From Duganella dendranthematis (lineage in GTDB: Bacteria > Pseudomonadota > Gammaproteobacteria > Burkholderiales > Burkholderiaceae_D), in assembly GCF_012849375.1 (NCBI RefSeq), contig NZ_CP051684.1, positions 5,828,001 through 5,892,000 of the forward strand: DNA of 64,000 bases, read 5' to 3'. The notes under the pieces were generated by a model. The model ran no database searches. It saw only the letters and a program-made list of their open reading frames with translations, and was not told where the DNA came from. A program made the position numbers and the translations under genes. Below are positions 1-7,216 of the stretch, in pieces (within the stretch, counting starts at the first letter, position 1; each line of letters starts with the position of its first letter).

Positions 1-383
1 GTATGCTGTTATCAGTAGCCGGCTTCTGCGGCGCGGCCTTGCTCGGCAAAGGAGACCTGATTCCCTACGCGGCAGTGTGCATCGCCGCCGGCGCCGCGCT
101 GGGCGCCGACCTTGCGCTGCCGCCGGTAATGCTGGGCCAAGCGCTCGGAGAACGGCTCGGTGCGGGCTTCGGCCTATTCACCCTGCTCGGCAAACTGGCG
201 CTGGCCATCGCCGGTCTCACGCTGCCACTGCTGGCTTGGCTGGACTACACCCCCGGTCATGGCGGCGGCACCAGCCTGGTGATGGCCTACAGCGTGCTGC
301 CCTGCCTGTTCAAGCTGCTGGCGATGGCCACATTGGGCCGCTACAGCGCCTCCGTACCAGTCACCAACGGGAGTACGACATGA
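1..383 (+). CDS. MFS transporter, C-terminal part (cut by window start)
   Basis: About 126 C-terminal residues of a polytopic membrane protein; the 5' end lies before the window. The stretch DLALPPVMLGQ, followed by GFGLFTLLGKLALAIAG and a PCLFKLLA segment near the end, resembles the last helices of GPH/MelB-type major facilitator carriers. At least three hydrophobic segments are visible. The stop codon overlaps the next start as ATGA, so it is translationally coupled to the DUF3833 lipoprotein and belongs to the same operon as the SDR and NTF2-like genes. Substrate unknown. In other proteobacteria such a carrier sits with photolyase, cfa and DUF3833 genes; that association is family knowledge, not seen here. 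Confidence 0.75.
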   Translation, partial: MLLSVAGFCGAALLGKGDLIPYAAVCIAAGAALGADLALPPVMLGQALGERLGAGFGLFTLLGKLALAIAGLTLPLLAWLDYTPGHGGGTSLVMAYSVLPCLFKLLAMATLGRYSASVPVTNGSTT

Positions 384-925
384 AACACTGGATTCCAACC
401 TTGCTGGCAATCCTGCTGGCCGGCTGCGCTGGTCCCGACGTCCAGCAATACCGGGCGGCGACACCGGTGCTGGACCCTGCCGATTACTTTGAAGGCATCA
501 CCGACGCCTGGGGCATGTTCCAGAAGCGCGATGGCGAGGTGACTAAACGCTTCCACGTCGAAATAACCGGCAGCCGGCACCAAGACACCCTGACGCTGGA
601 CGAACACTTCCGCTACGACGACGGCACCACGCAGCAGCGTGTCTGGCGGCTGGTGCGCGACGACGACAAAAACGGCGAGCAACATTGGCGCGGTACAGCC
701 GGCGACGTCAAGGGTGAAGCACAAGGCACGGCGGCGGGCAACGCGCTGCGCTGGCAATACACGCTACTGCTGCCAGTGGATGGCACAACCTACGAAATGC
801 AATTCGACGACTGGATGTTCCTGATCGACCGCTGCACCATGGTCAACCGCGCCAGCATGCGCAAGTTCGGCATCGAGTTCGGCCAGGTGACACTGATGTT
901 CCGGAGGCGCGCATGCAACCCTTGA
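380..925 (+). CDS. DUF3833 family lipoprotein
   Basis: 181-residue protein with a lipoprotein signal: a short basic start, a hydrophobic stretch and a lipobox LAGC with the modified cysteine at residue 16, so it is expected in the inner leaflet of the outer membrane or on the inner membrane. The body (YFEG, WGMFQKRDGEV, DDWMFLID, KFGIEFGQVTL) matches the DUF3833 pattern, a family of unknown function found next to SDR and cfa genes in stress-linked operons. I start it at the ATG that overlaps the upstream MFS stop (ATGA); a longer reading from further upstream would lose the signal peptide. It overlaps the next gene by 13 bases. Molecular function unknown. Confidence 0.85.
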   Translation: MKHWIPTLLAILLAGCAGPDVQQYRAATPVLDPADYFEGITDAWGMFQKRDGEVTKRFHVEITGSRHQDTLTLDEHFRYDDGTTQQRVWRLVRDDDKNGEQHWRGTAGDVKGEAQGTAAGNALRWQYTLLLPVDGTTYEMQFDDWMFLIDRCTMVNRASMRKFGIEFGQVTLMFRRRACNP

Positions 926-1689
926 ACGCTCCTATCCGCGACTGGACTGGCCTGCGCGTATGGATCATCGGCGCCTCTAGCGGCATTGGCGCGGCGCTGG
1001 CCACCGAAGCGCTGCAAGCCGGCGCCCGCGTCGCGCTGTCGGCAAGGCGCGCAGACCGCTTGCAAGCCGTCGCCGGCACGCATCCACAAGCGCTGGTGGA
1101 ACAATTCGACATTCTGGACCGCGACGCCTGGAGCCAGCGCCACGCGCACATCTGCGACACATTCGGCGGCGTCGACCTGATCATCTTCTGCGCAGCCGAC
1201 TACCGCCCAGAGCGCAGCTGGGAAGTCGACCCCGAGCGCGCCGGGCAGACGCTGGCAACCAATCTGGGCAGCGTCTACACCGGCCTGGCCACCGTGTTGC
1301 CGGCGATGCTGGCGCGCGGCAACGGCAGCATCGCCATCGTCGCCAGCGTGGCAGGCTACTTTGGCCTGCCCAACGCCAGCGTGTACGGCCCCACCAAAGC
1401 CGCCCTGATCAACTTGGCCGAATTGCTGTACGTCGACTTGCGTCCACGCGGACTCAACGTCTACCTGATCAATCCCGGCTTCGTGCAGACGCCGCTGACG
1501 GCCAAGAACGAGTTCACCATGCCAGCGCTGCAAACCCCGACCGAAGCAGCACGCGCAATCCGCCACGGCATCATGGCCGGACGGTTCGAAATCCACTTCC
1601 CGCGCCGCTTCACCTTGGCAATGAAACTGGTGCGCTGGCTACCTTACCGCCTGAGGTTTCCTTTGGTATCACGACTGGTGCGACCATGA
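913..1689 (+). CDS. Short-chain dehydrogenase/reductase
   Basis: 258-residue classical SDR. The Rossmann nucleotide-binding motif is GASSGIG at residues 20-26, the catalytic pair is YGPTK, preceded by an ASVAGYFG serine segment, and INPGFVQTPL is the usual post-catalytic loop. It should reduce or oxidise a small alcohol or carbonyl with NAD(P)H, but the substrate cannot be read from sequence. The C-terminus ends in a basic, hydrophobic tail (KLVRWLPYRLRFPLVSRLVRP) which could associate with membrane. Overlaps both neighbours, so one transcript with the DUF3833 lipoprotein and the NTF2-like protein. Confidence 0.9.
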   Translation: MQPLNAPIRDWTGLRVWIIGASSGIGAALATEALQAGARVALSARRADRLQAVAGTHPQALVEQFDILDRDAWSQRHAHICDTFGGVDLIIFCAADYRPERSWEVDPERAGQTLATNLGSVYTGLATVLPAMLARGNGSIAIVASVAGYFGLPNASVYGPTKAALINLAELLYVDLRPRGLNVYLINPGFVQTPLTAKNEFTMPALQTPTEAARAIRHGIMAGRFEIHFPRRFTLAMKLVRWLPYRLRFPLVSRLVRP

Positions 1690-2111
1690 TCGACCAACTG
1701 GAGCCGCTGCTCACCTGGTACGCGGCGCTAACGCCGCATAACCTGCACCGGACGGTGGAGTTTTACGCCGTCGACGCCCACTTCCGCGATCCGTTCAACG
1801 ACGTGCGCGGCGTCGCTGCGATTGAAGCCATCCTGCGCCATATGTTAGAGCACACCGACAACCCGCACTTCGTTATCGGCGAACGCATCGTACAATCGGA
1901 ACGGGCGTTTGTGACGTGGACGTTTGTCTGCACACTGCGCGGGCATACGTATGAGATCGCCGGCGGCACGCATTTTCACTTCAATGCCAACGGCTTGGTC
2001 ACGCTGCACCGGGATTATTGGGACGCCGCCGAAGAACTGCTACAGAAGCTGCCACTGGTAGGCGCGCCGATCCGCTGGCTGCGGCGGCGCTTCGCCGTTA
2101 AAGTGGATTAA
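1686..2111 (+). CDS. Nuclear transport factor 2 / SnoaL-like protein
   Basis: 141 residues with the cone-shaped NTF2/SnoaL fold signature: an N-terminal helix region (LLTWYAALTPHNL), VEFYAVDAHFRDPFNDVRG, and late strands containing GGTHFHFNANGLVTLHRDYWDA. These small proteins bind hydrophobic ligands or act as isomerases; the ligand here is unknown. Starts by ATGA overlap with the SDR and is the last gene of the operon. Its TAA stop overlaps, in antisense, the TAA of the convergent DUF2177 gene, so there is no spacer or terminator between them. Confidence 0.85.
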   Translation: MIDQLEPLLTWYAALTPHNLHRTVEFYAVDAHFRDPFNDVRGVAAIEAILRHMLEHTDNPHFVIGERIVQSERAFVTWTFVCTLRGHTYEIAGGTHFHFNANGLVTLHRDYWDAAEELLQKLPLVGAPIRWLRRRFAVKVD

Positions 2112-2542
2112 GCCCAGCGGTCGGCCACGAACCAGCCGGCCGTTGCCGCGGCCGCAGTCAGAAAGCCGCCCCAGGCGATATCTGCCAGCGACAAGCCCAA
2201 CGGCCATGCCTTGAGGATCGAATAATTGGTCAGGTCGTAGGTGCCGTAGGCAATCAAGCCCAGCACCAGACCGTGCAGCGCCGCCGTCTGCCAGCTGAGC
2301 GCGCGCAAGCCGGGCGCCACGGCCAGGAACACCACGCCGATCGCGTACACCAGATAAAACACCGCTGCCGCAGCGATGCGCGGCTGCGGCAACATCAAAT
2401 CGCCCAGCGCCTCCTTGTAGGCGGACGCCATGTACAGGCCGATCCACAACGCGTCCAGCACCAGCAGCACCAGCAAGGCGCCGCCATAAGCAAACAACCA
2501 TTGCTGCACACTCAGTGCCTGAACTTGCGCGGATGCCGACAT
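2108..2542 (-). CDS. DUF2177 family membrane protein
   Basis: 144 residues with about four transmembrane helices. Family marks are DALWIGLYM in the first helix, YGTYDLTNYSILKAWP in the third loop and LADIAWGGFLTA in the last helix. DUF2177 proteins have no assigned biochemical role; the gene often accompanies photolyase / cfa / SDR clusters, which fits its convergent position against the NTF2-like gene. The ATG is followed by a short polar N-terminus and then the first hydrophobic helix. Upstream (2543-2696) is a 154-base divergent spacer shared with the permease gene. Confidence 0.88.
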   Translation of the reverse strand: MSASAQVQALSVQQWLFAYGGALLVLLVLDALWIGLYMASAYKEALGDLMLPQPRIAAAAVFYLVYAIGVVFLAVAPGLRALSWQTAALHGLVLGLIAYGTYDLTNYSILKAWPLGLSLADIAWGGFLTAAAATAGWFVADRWA

Positions 2543-2696
2543 GATAGATCCTCAGTGGAAGATAAGTTAAGCCAATACTAGCCGATATCAATGTCGCCCT
2601 TCCGTCCGCCACATCACATTTCATACCTTTGCCTTCCTGCAGCTTTCAGCGAGATGCTTTACAATCGGCCGCAAGTTCAGCTAAGAGAAAACAACA

Positions 2697-3995
2697 ATGA
2701 CCGTCACCGAACAACCTCACTACACTGCTGAAGAAAAACGCAAACGCGTGTTTGCCATCATCAGCGCCTCCTCCGGCAACCTGGTGGAATGGTTTGACTT
2801 CTACGTCTATTCCTTCGCCTCGATTTACTTTGCCAGCCAGTTCTTCCCCAGCGGGAACCCCACTGCGGAATTCCTGAAATCCGCCGCCGTGTTTGCCGTC
2901 GGCTTTCTGATGCGCCCCATCGGCGGCTGGCTGTTCGGCCGCATCGCCGACCGCGTCGGCCGCAAGAAGTCGATGGTGATTTCCGTACTGATGATGTGCG
3001 GCGGCTCATTGGCGATTGCCGTCCTGCCGACCTACGCCACCATCGGGGTCGCCGCGCCGATCCTGCTGCTGTTAATCCGCATGTTCCAGGGCCTGTCGGT
3101 CGGCGGCGAGTACGGCACCACCGCCACCTATATGAGCGAAGTGGCGCTGCGCGGCCAGCGCGGTTTCTTCTCGTCGTTCCAGTACGTTACGCTGATCGGC
3201 GGCCAGTTGCTGGCGGTGCTGACGGTGGTGATCATGGAACAGTTCCTTACGGACGCCGACCTGAAGGCCTGGGGCTGGCGCATTCCGTTCGTGGTTGGCG
3301 CGATTGCCGCGCTGATCTCGCTGGTGCTGCGCCGCACGCTGCATGAGACCATCAAGGCCGAGGACATGAACCACAAGGAAGCCGGCACGCTGGCCGGTAT
3401 CTTCAAGAACCACCGCGCCGCCTTCATCACGGTGATCGGCTACACGGCCGGCGGTTCGCTGATCTTCTACACCTTCACCACGTATATGCAGAAGTACCTG
3501 GTCAACACTTCCGGCATGGCGCCCAAGACCGCCAGCGTGGTCATGACCGGCGCGCTGTTCCTGTATATGTGCATGCAGCCGCTGTTCGGCATGCTGGCCG
3601 ACCGCATCGGCCGCCGCCATTCGATGATGCTGTTCGGCGGCCTCGGCGCGCTGGGCACCTATCCGATCCTGGCCATGTTGCACGGCAACAGCAGCCCGTA
3701 TGTGGCGTTTGCGCTGATTACCGTGGCGCTGGCCATCGTCAGCCTGTACACCTCGATCGGTGGCCTGGTGAAGGCCGAGATGTTCCCGCCGGAAGTGCGC
3801 GCGCTGGGCGTCGGTTTCTCGTACGCGATCGCCAACGCCATCTTCGGCGGCTCGGCCGAATTCGTCGCGCTGTCGTTCAAAAACGCCGGCCATGAAACCG
3901 GCTTCTTCACCTACGTGACCATCATGATGGTGGTGGCCTTCCTGTTCAGCATGCGACTGCCGAAAACGCCGTCGTACCTGCACACGGATCACTAA
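2697..3995 (+). CDS. kgtP: MFS metabolite:H+ symporter, 2-oxoglutarate permease (KgtP-like)
   Basis: 432-residue, 12-helix major facilitator of the metabolite:H+ symporter (MHS) group. N-terminal [12 protein letters not shown], the loop 2-3 motif [34 protein letters not shown] and the second-half repeat [14 protein letters not shown] are all present; length and motifs match KgtP/ProP-type carriers. KgtP imports 2-oxoglutarate with protons across the inner membrane; the exact substrate is inferred from overall resemblance, and related dicarboxylate or shikimate carriers cannot be excluded. Monocistronic: it diverges from DUF2177 and ends 3 bases before the convergent M17-domain gene. Confidence 0.85.
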   Translation: MTVTEQPHYTAEEKRKRVFAIISASSGNLVEWFDFYVYSFASIYFASQFFPSGNPTAEFLKSAAVFAVGFLMRPIGGWLFGRIADRVGRKKSMVISVLMMCGGSLAIAVLPTYATIGVAAPILLLLIRMFQGLSVGGEYGTTATYMSEVALRGQRGFFSSFQYVTLIGGQLLAVLTVVIMEQFLTDADLKAWGWRIPFVVGAIAALISLVLRRTLHETIKAEDMNHKEAGTLAGIFKNHRAAFITVIGYTAGGSLIFYTFTTYMQKYLVNTSGMAPKTASVVMTGALFLYMCMQPLFGMLADRIGRRHSMMLFGGLGALGTYPILAMLHGNSSPYVAFALITVALAIVSLYTSIGGLVKAEMFPPEVRALGVGFSYAIANAIFGGSAEFVALSFKNAGHETGFFTYVTIMMVVAFLFSMRLPKTPSYLHTDH

Positions 3996-3998
3996 GCA

Positions 3999-4628
3999 CT
4001 AGTCAGCTTCAAACAGTCCTTCAAACGCGGCAGCGAAGGACTCCGCCGCGCCAGCCAGGCGCGGCGCGCCGACGTCAAACGTGCATTGCTGGAGCGCAGG
4101 CCGCGCCGTCAGGCCGGCCGCCGCCAGCGCCAACTCGGTGCGCAAGGCGCCGAGCATCCCGTCCAGCATCACTTCCTGCATATTCAATCCTGCATTATTG
4201 GTATGACCAGCGTCCAGCACGCTCGGTGCGAAAGCCATGCTGCGCGCGCCGTAGCGGATCGCTTCGCGCATGGCCACGCGAGTGGCTTGCCGCAGCCGTT
4301 CGCCGTCCAGCGTGGACGGATCGCCGAGGCCGATTACCAGCACCGCGCGCGCCGTGACGCCGGTTGGCGGCTGCGTGATCAGCAAGGTTTCCATCGGCTG
4401 GCCGCCGAAAAAGCCGTCGGTACGCAAGCGCGTCAGTTGCTTGCCCAGCGCCTCGTCCAGTTCCAGCAAGCCGCCGGCGATGGCGGCGCCTTCCACTTCA
4501 TGCTCGAACATGCAGGCCACGCTGAAGTCCACATCGGCATGGGCCGGGCCCCAGGCGACGACATCGAAGGCCACGCCGTCGGCGGAACCGATCGGCAGGC
4601 GTGCTGGAGTTGATTGGGTATCGGTCAT
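3999..4628 (-). CDS. M17 leucyl-aminopeptidase N-domain-like protein
   Basis: 209 residues resembling only the N-terminal macro-like domain of M17 leucyl aminopeptidases (Peptidase_M17_N): DVVAWGPAHADVDFSVACMF, FFGGQPMETLLI, VLVIGLGDPSTLDGERLRQATRVAMREA and a C-terminal helix with FAAAFEGLF. The metal-binding catalytic domain (the NTDAEGR block) is missing, so peptidase activity is not expected; it may bind a nucleotide or regulate. I choose the ATG giving MTDTQST, which has GAGGA a few bases upstream. An in-frame start exists upstream but adds a residue string unlike the family and would overlap the amidase 3' end. Confidence 0.75.
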   Translation of the reverse strand: MTDTQSTPARLPIGSADGVAFDVVAWGPAHADVDFSVACMFEHEVEGAAIAGGLLELDEALGKQLTRLRTDGFFGGQPMETLLITQPPTGVTARAVLVIGLGDPSTLDGERLRQATRVAMREAIRYGARSMAFAPSVLDAGHTNNAGLNMQEVMLDGMLGALRTELALAAAGLTARPALQQCTFDVGAPRLAGAAESFAAAFEGLFEAD

Positions 4629-4707
4629 GATCGCGTCCTCGGTGATGATTAAAGCTGCGATCTTACCGCCTGCGCGCGCGATGACGGCCCTGCCAAAAGG
4701 CATGGCC

Positions 4708-6117
4708 CTAGTTGAGTGCCGCTTCGATCCGCTTGGCCGCCGCAAACAAACGGGACTCCGCACCCGGCGCGCACATCACGGAGATGCTTGGCGGCTGGCC
4801 GGTCAGCCGGTCGCGGAACTTCCACGCCGGGATCGCCATGGCGGGCAGGTCCAGGTAGTTGCCCAGCGTGTGGGCGGTGAACAGGCCGTTGACGCCGGGC
4901 TTCAGCGAGAGCCGGTTCATCTCGCCATGCTTGGGTGCGAGCAGGCCCAGCGTCGGCAGCACCAGGATGCCATCGTCGCCCAGCATGGCGTGGAAGCGCG
5001 TGCGCGCAGCGGCGAATTGGGCCGCGATCTCCGCGGCCTTGTCGGCGCTGCGCGGCTTGAGCAACGGCGCGATCAGCGTCCAGCGCAACAGACCGGAATC
5101 GATGGTCGGCTTGCCGATCAGTTGCGCCAGCAATTCCTTGAACGGCGAAAAGCGGCCGTATTCCGGCGTGGACAGCAGCCGTATCCAGTCGCCGTAAAAG
5201 TCGTCGAGGATGAGTTTGGGAATGTTCAGGTAGAGCTGGCGCGTTTCGGCAAAGTCCTGAGCATCCTTCTGATAGCCCTGCCGCAGCAGCGCGTTCGTGG
5301 CGGCTTCCAGCGCCTGGGCGATACAGGGCAAGCGCATCTTCAGCGGCAAGTTGCGTGGCACGATCAGGCGGCAGCCGGCATCCGCACCCGCCGGCGCGGG
5401 CTGGTCGGCGATCACGTTGTACACCAGCTCTGCATCACGCACGCTGCGGGTCAGCGGTCCCAGTGCCAGCCAGCTTTTGGTGTTGCCGGTGACCGTAGGC
5501 CAGGTGCCGCGCTGACTGACCGCCGCCGAATGCGGCTTGAAGCCGACCACGCCGCAGAACGCCGCCGGAATGCGGATCGAGCCGAGAATATCGGAGCCGA
5601 CGCCAAACACCGAACCGCCCGCACCGACCAATGCGCCCTCGCCGCCGCTGGAGCCGCCTGCCGCCCGCGTCAGATCCAAAGGATTACTGGTGCGGCCGTA
5701 ACGCAAATTAGTGGATTCGGCCGTCATGGCAAACTCCGGCACATTGCTACGTGCAATGACGATGGCGCCGGCGGCCTTCAGGCGCTGCACGATGTCGGCG
5801 TCTTGCTGATGTACTTCCGGTTGCATCCGCAGCGAACCAGCTGTCACCTGCTGGCCAGCGAGTCCGAACGTCTCCTTGATGCTGAACGGCAAACCAAACA
5901 ACGGCAGCGCTGTATCACCGCCGCGATCCAGCTGCTGCGCCCTGGCCAGCGCGGCCTCGCGGAAAATGTGCGTGGCGCCATTCATTTGCGGCTGCGTGCG
6001 CTCGATGCGCGCCAGATGCGATTCCACCAGCTGAACCGACGTCAAAACACCGCGCCGCAGATCGGCCAGCAGGCCGACCGCATCCGGCTCCAGCAGGTTA
6101 CGCTTAAAGTTGTGCAT
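4708..6117 (-). CDS. Amidase signature family hydrolase
   Basis: 469-residue amidase-signature enzyme. The Ser-cisSer-Lys triad can be placed: Lys in LPFSIKETFG, the glycine/serine-rich block AAGGSSGGEGALVG with the cis-serine, and the nucleophile in GVGSDILGSIRIPA. These enzymes hydrolyse amide bonds of small amides or fatty-acid amides; substrate not predictable. The ATG giving MHNFKRNLL is preferred because the upstream 31 in-frame residues read through the divergent promoter region. Divergent from the AraC-family regulator, 112 bases away, which may control it. Confidence 0.9.
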   Translation of the reverse strand: MHNFKRNLLEPDAVGLLADLRRGVLTSVQLVESHLARIERTQPQMNGATHIFREAALARAQQLDRGGDTALPLFGLPFSIKETFGLAGQQVTAGSLRMQPEVHQQDADIVQRLKAAGAIVIARSNVPEFAMTAESTNLRYGRTSNPLDLTRAAGGSSGGEGALVGAGGSVFGVGSDILGSIRIPAAFCGVVGFKPHSAAVSQRGTWPTVTGNTKSWLALGPLTRSVRDAELVYNVIADQPAPAGADAGCRLIVPRNLPLKMRLPCIAQALEAATNALLRQGYQKDAQDFAETRQLYLNIPKLILDDFYGDWIRLLSTPEYGRFSPFKELLAQLIGKPTIDSGLLRWTLIAPLLKPRSADKAAEIAAQFAAARTRFHAMLGDDGILVLPTLGLLAPKHGEMNRLSLKPGVNGLFTAHTLGNYLDLPAMAIPAWKFRDRLTGQPPSISVMCAPGAESRLFAAAKRIEAALN

Positions 6118-6173
6118 GGACTTCTTAATTTTGTGGACCCGAGCTATTATGCTCAGCTGAGACCCATGAGGTC

Positions 6174-6204
6174 TTGAGGGAATTCCTCCCAAAATTGAGA
6201 ATTC
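6174..6204 (+). promoter_or_regulatory. Two direct repeats 21 bp apart in the amidase/AraC spacer
   Basis: TTGAGGGAATTC (6174-6185) and TTGAGAATTC (6195-6204) share TTGAG and AATTC and begin exactly 21 bp apart. AraC-family activators typically bind direct half-sites about two helical turns apart, and the adjacent gene encodes such a regulator. Site assignment is inference. Confidence 0.35.
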
Positions 6205-6229
6205 GCGCACATCCGGAGCCAGTCAGATC

Positions 6230-7216
6230 ATGGGGCAAGTCAAGCTAGCGATCGTACTGCCGTTATTGAATTATTTGCGCCGCCTCGGCCACGCGCAGGC
6301 GATGCCCGCTCCGGCGCAGACCATGTCGGCCGAAGCCTGGCTGGCGCTGTACGAAGAGGCCATCGAAATCACCGGCGACCCCGCGCTGCCATTGCGCGTC
6401 GGCGCCGCCATCCAGCCCAGCGATTACAGCATGCTCGGCTTTGCCGCCATGAGCTGCGTCAATCTGGCGCAGGCCATTACGGTGATGCAGCGTTACGAGC
6501 GCTTGATACAAGAAGTCAATGCAACCGGACTACAGGTAGAAGGCGATCGGGCCGAACTGCAATGGCTGCCCTACCTGGGCCCGGTTTCGCCGGTCTTCAT
6601 GCAACTGGCATTGGCCTCGTGGGCCGCGGTCGCGCGCCACCTGACTGGCCGGCCGCAGCAGACGTTTGAAGCGCACTTTACTTTCTCGCGTCCGCCCAAC
6701 GCCGAGGTCTACCAGGAGATTTTCGGCCAACCGGCCAGGTTCTCGCAACCGGTGACCAGCCTGGTCTTTGAGCGCACACTCCTGCAGCAAGCGGTGCTGT
6801 TCGGCGATGCGGCAACCAATCAGATCTTGCTGCAAAAAGCGGAAGAACAGTTGCTGCAAGCGGACGACAGCAGCATCGTCTGCAGTGTGCGTCAACGCAT
6901 CGCGGCCACCCTGGCCAGCGGCAAACTCAGCGTGGAGACGGTGGCGGAAGAATTGCAAATGTCGCCGCGCAAGCTCCAGCAGTTGCTGACCAACGAAGGC
7001 AGCAGCTTCCGCAAGCTGCTGCACGACGCGCTGTTCCAGCGCGCCAAGGATTACCTGGCCGATCCCACGATCCGTGTCAGCGAGGTGGCGTTCCTGCTTG
7101 GTTATTCGGAACAAAGCCCGTTCCAGGCCGCCTTCAAAAACTGGGCCGGCATGACGCCGGGCGCCTGGCGCAAAATGCAGCCGGTCATGCGGCAGGCGGG
7201 CGACGCCAAAACCTGA
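6230..7216 (+). CDS. AraC-family regulator with arabinose-binding-like N-domain
   Basis: 328 residues. The N-terminal two thirds (PLRVGAAIQPSDYSMLGFAAMSC, FTFSRPPNAEVYQEIFG) match the ligand-binding domain of the OruR/ArgR-type AraC subfamily, and the C-terminus has the two helix-turn-helix units ending in VSEVAFLLGYSEQSPFQAAFKNWAGMTPGAWRK, the AraC signature. Expected to be a ligand-responsive transcriptional activator, probably of the divergent amidase gene (inference from position). The ATG lies after a purine-rich CGGAG stretch. It ends 32 bases past the 3' end of the convergent sensor kinase gene (7185), so the two overlap. Confidence 0.9.
   Translation: MGQVKLAIVLPLLNYLRRLGHAQAMPAPAQTMSAEAWLALYEEAIEITGDPALPLRVGAAIQPSDYSMLGFAAMSCVNLAQAITVMQRYERLIQEVNATGLQVEGDRAELQWLPYLGPVSPVFMQLALASWAAVARHLTGRPQQTFEAHFTFSRPPNAEVYQEIFGQPARFSQPVTSLVFERTLLQQAVLFGDAATNQILLQKAEEQLLQADDSSIVCSVRQRIAATLASGKLSVETVAEELQMSPRKLQQLLTNEGSSFRKLLHDALFQRAKDYLADPTIRVSEVAFLLGYSEQSPFQAAFKNWAGMTPGAWRKMQPVMRQAGDAKT

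Noticed and set aside
4270..6177. 635-codon open frame antisense to the amidase
   Set aside because: Amidase motifs are complete on the minus strand; the plus frame is low-complexity, Arg/Gln-rich.
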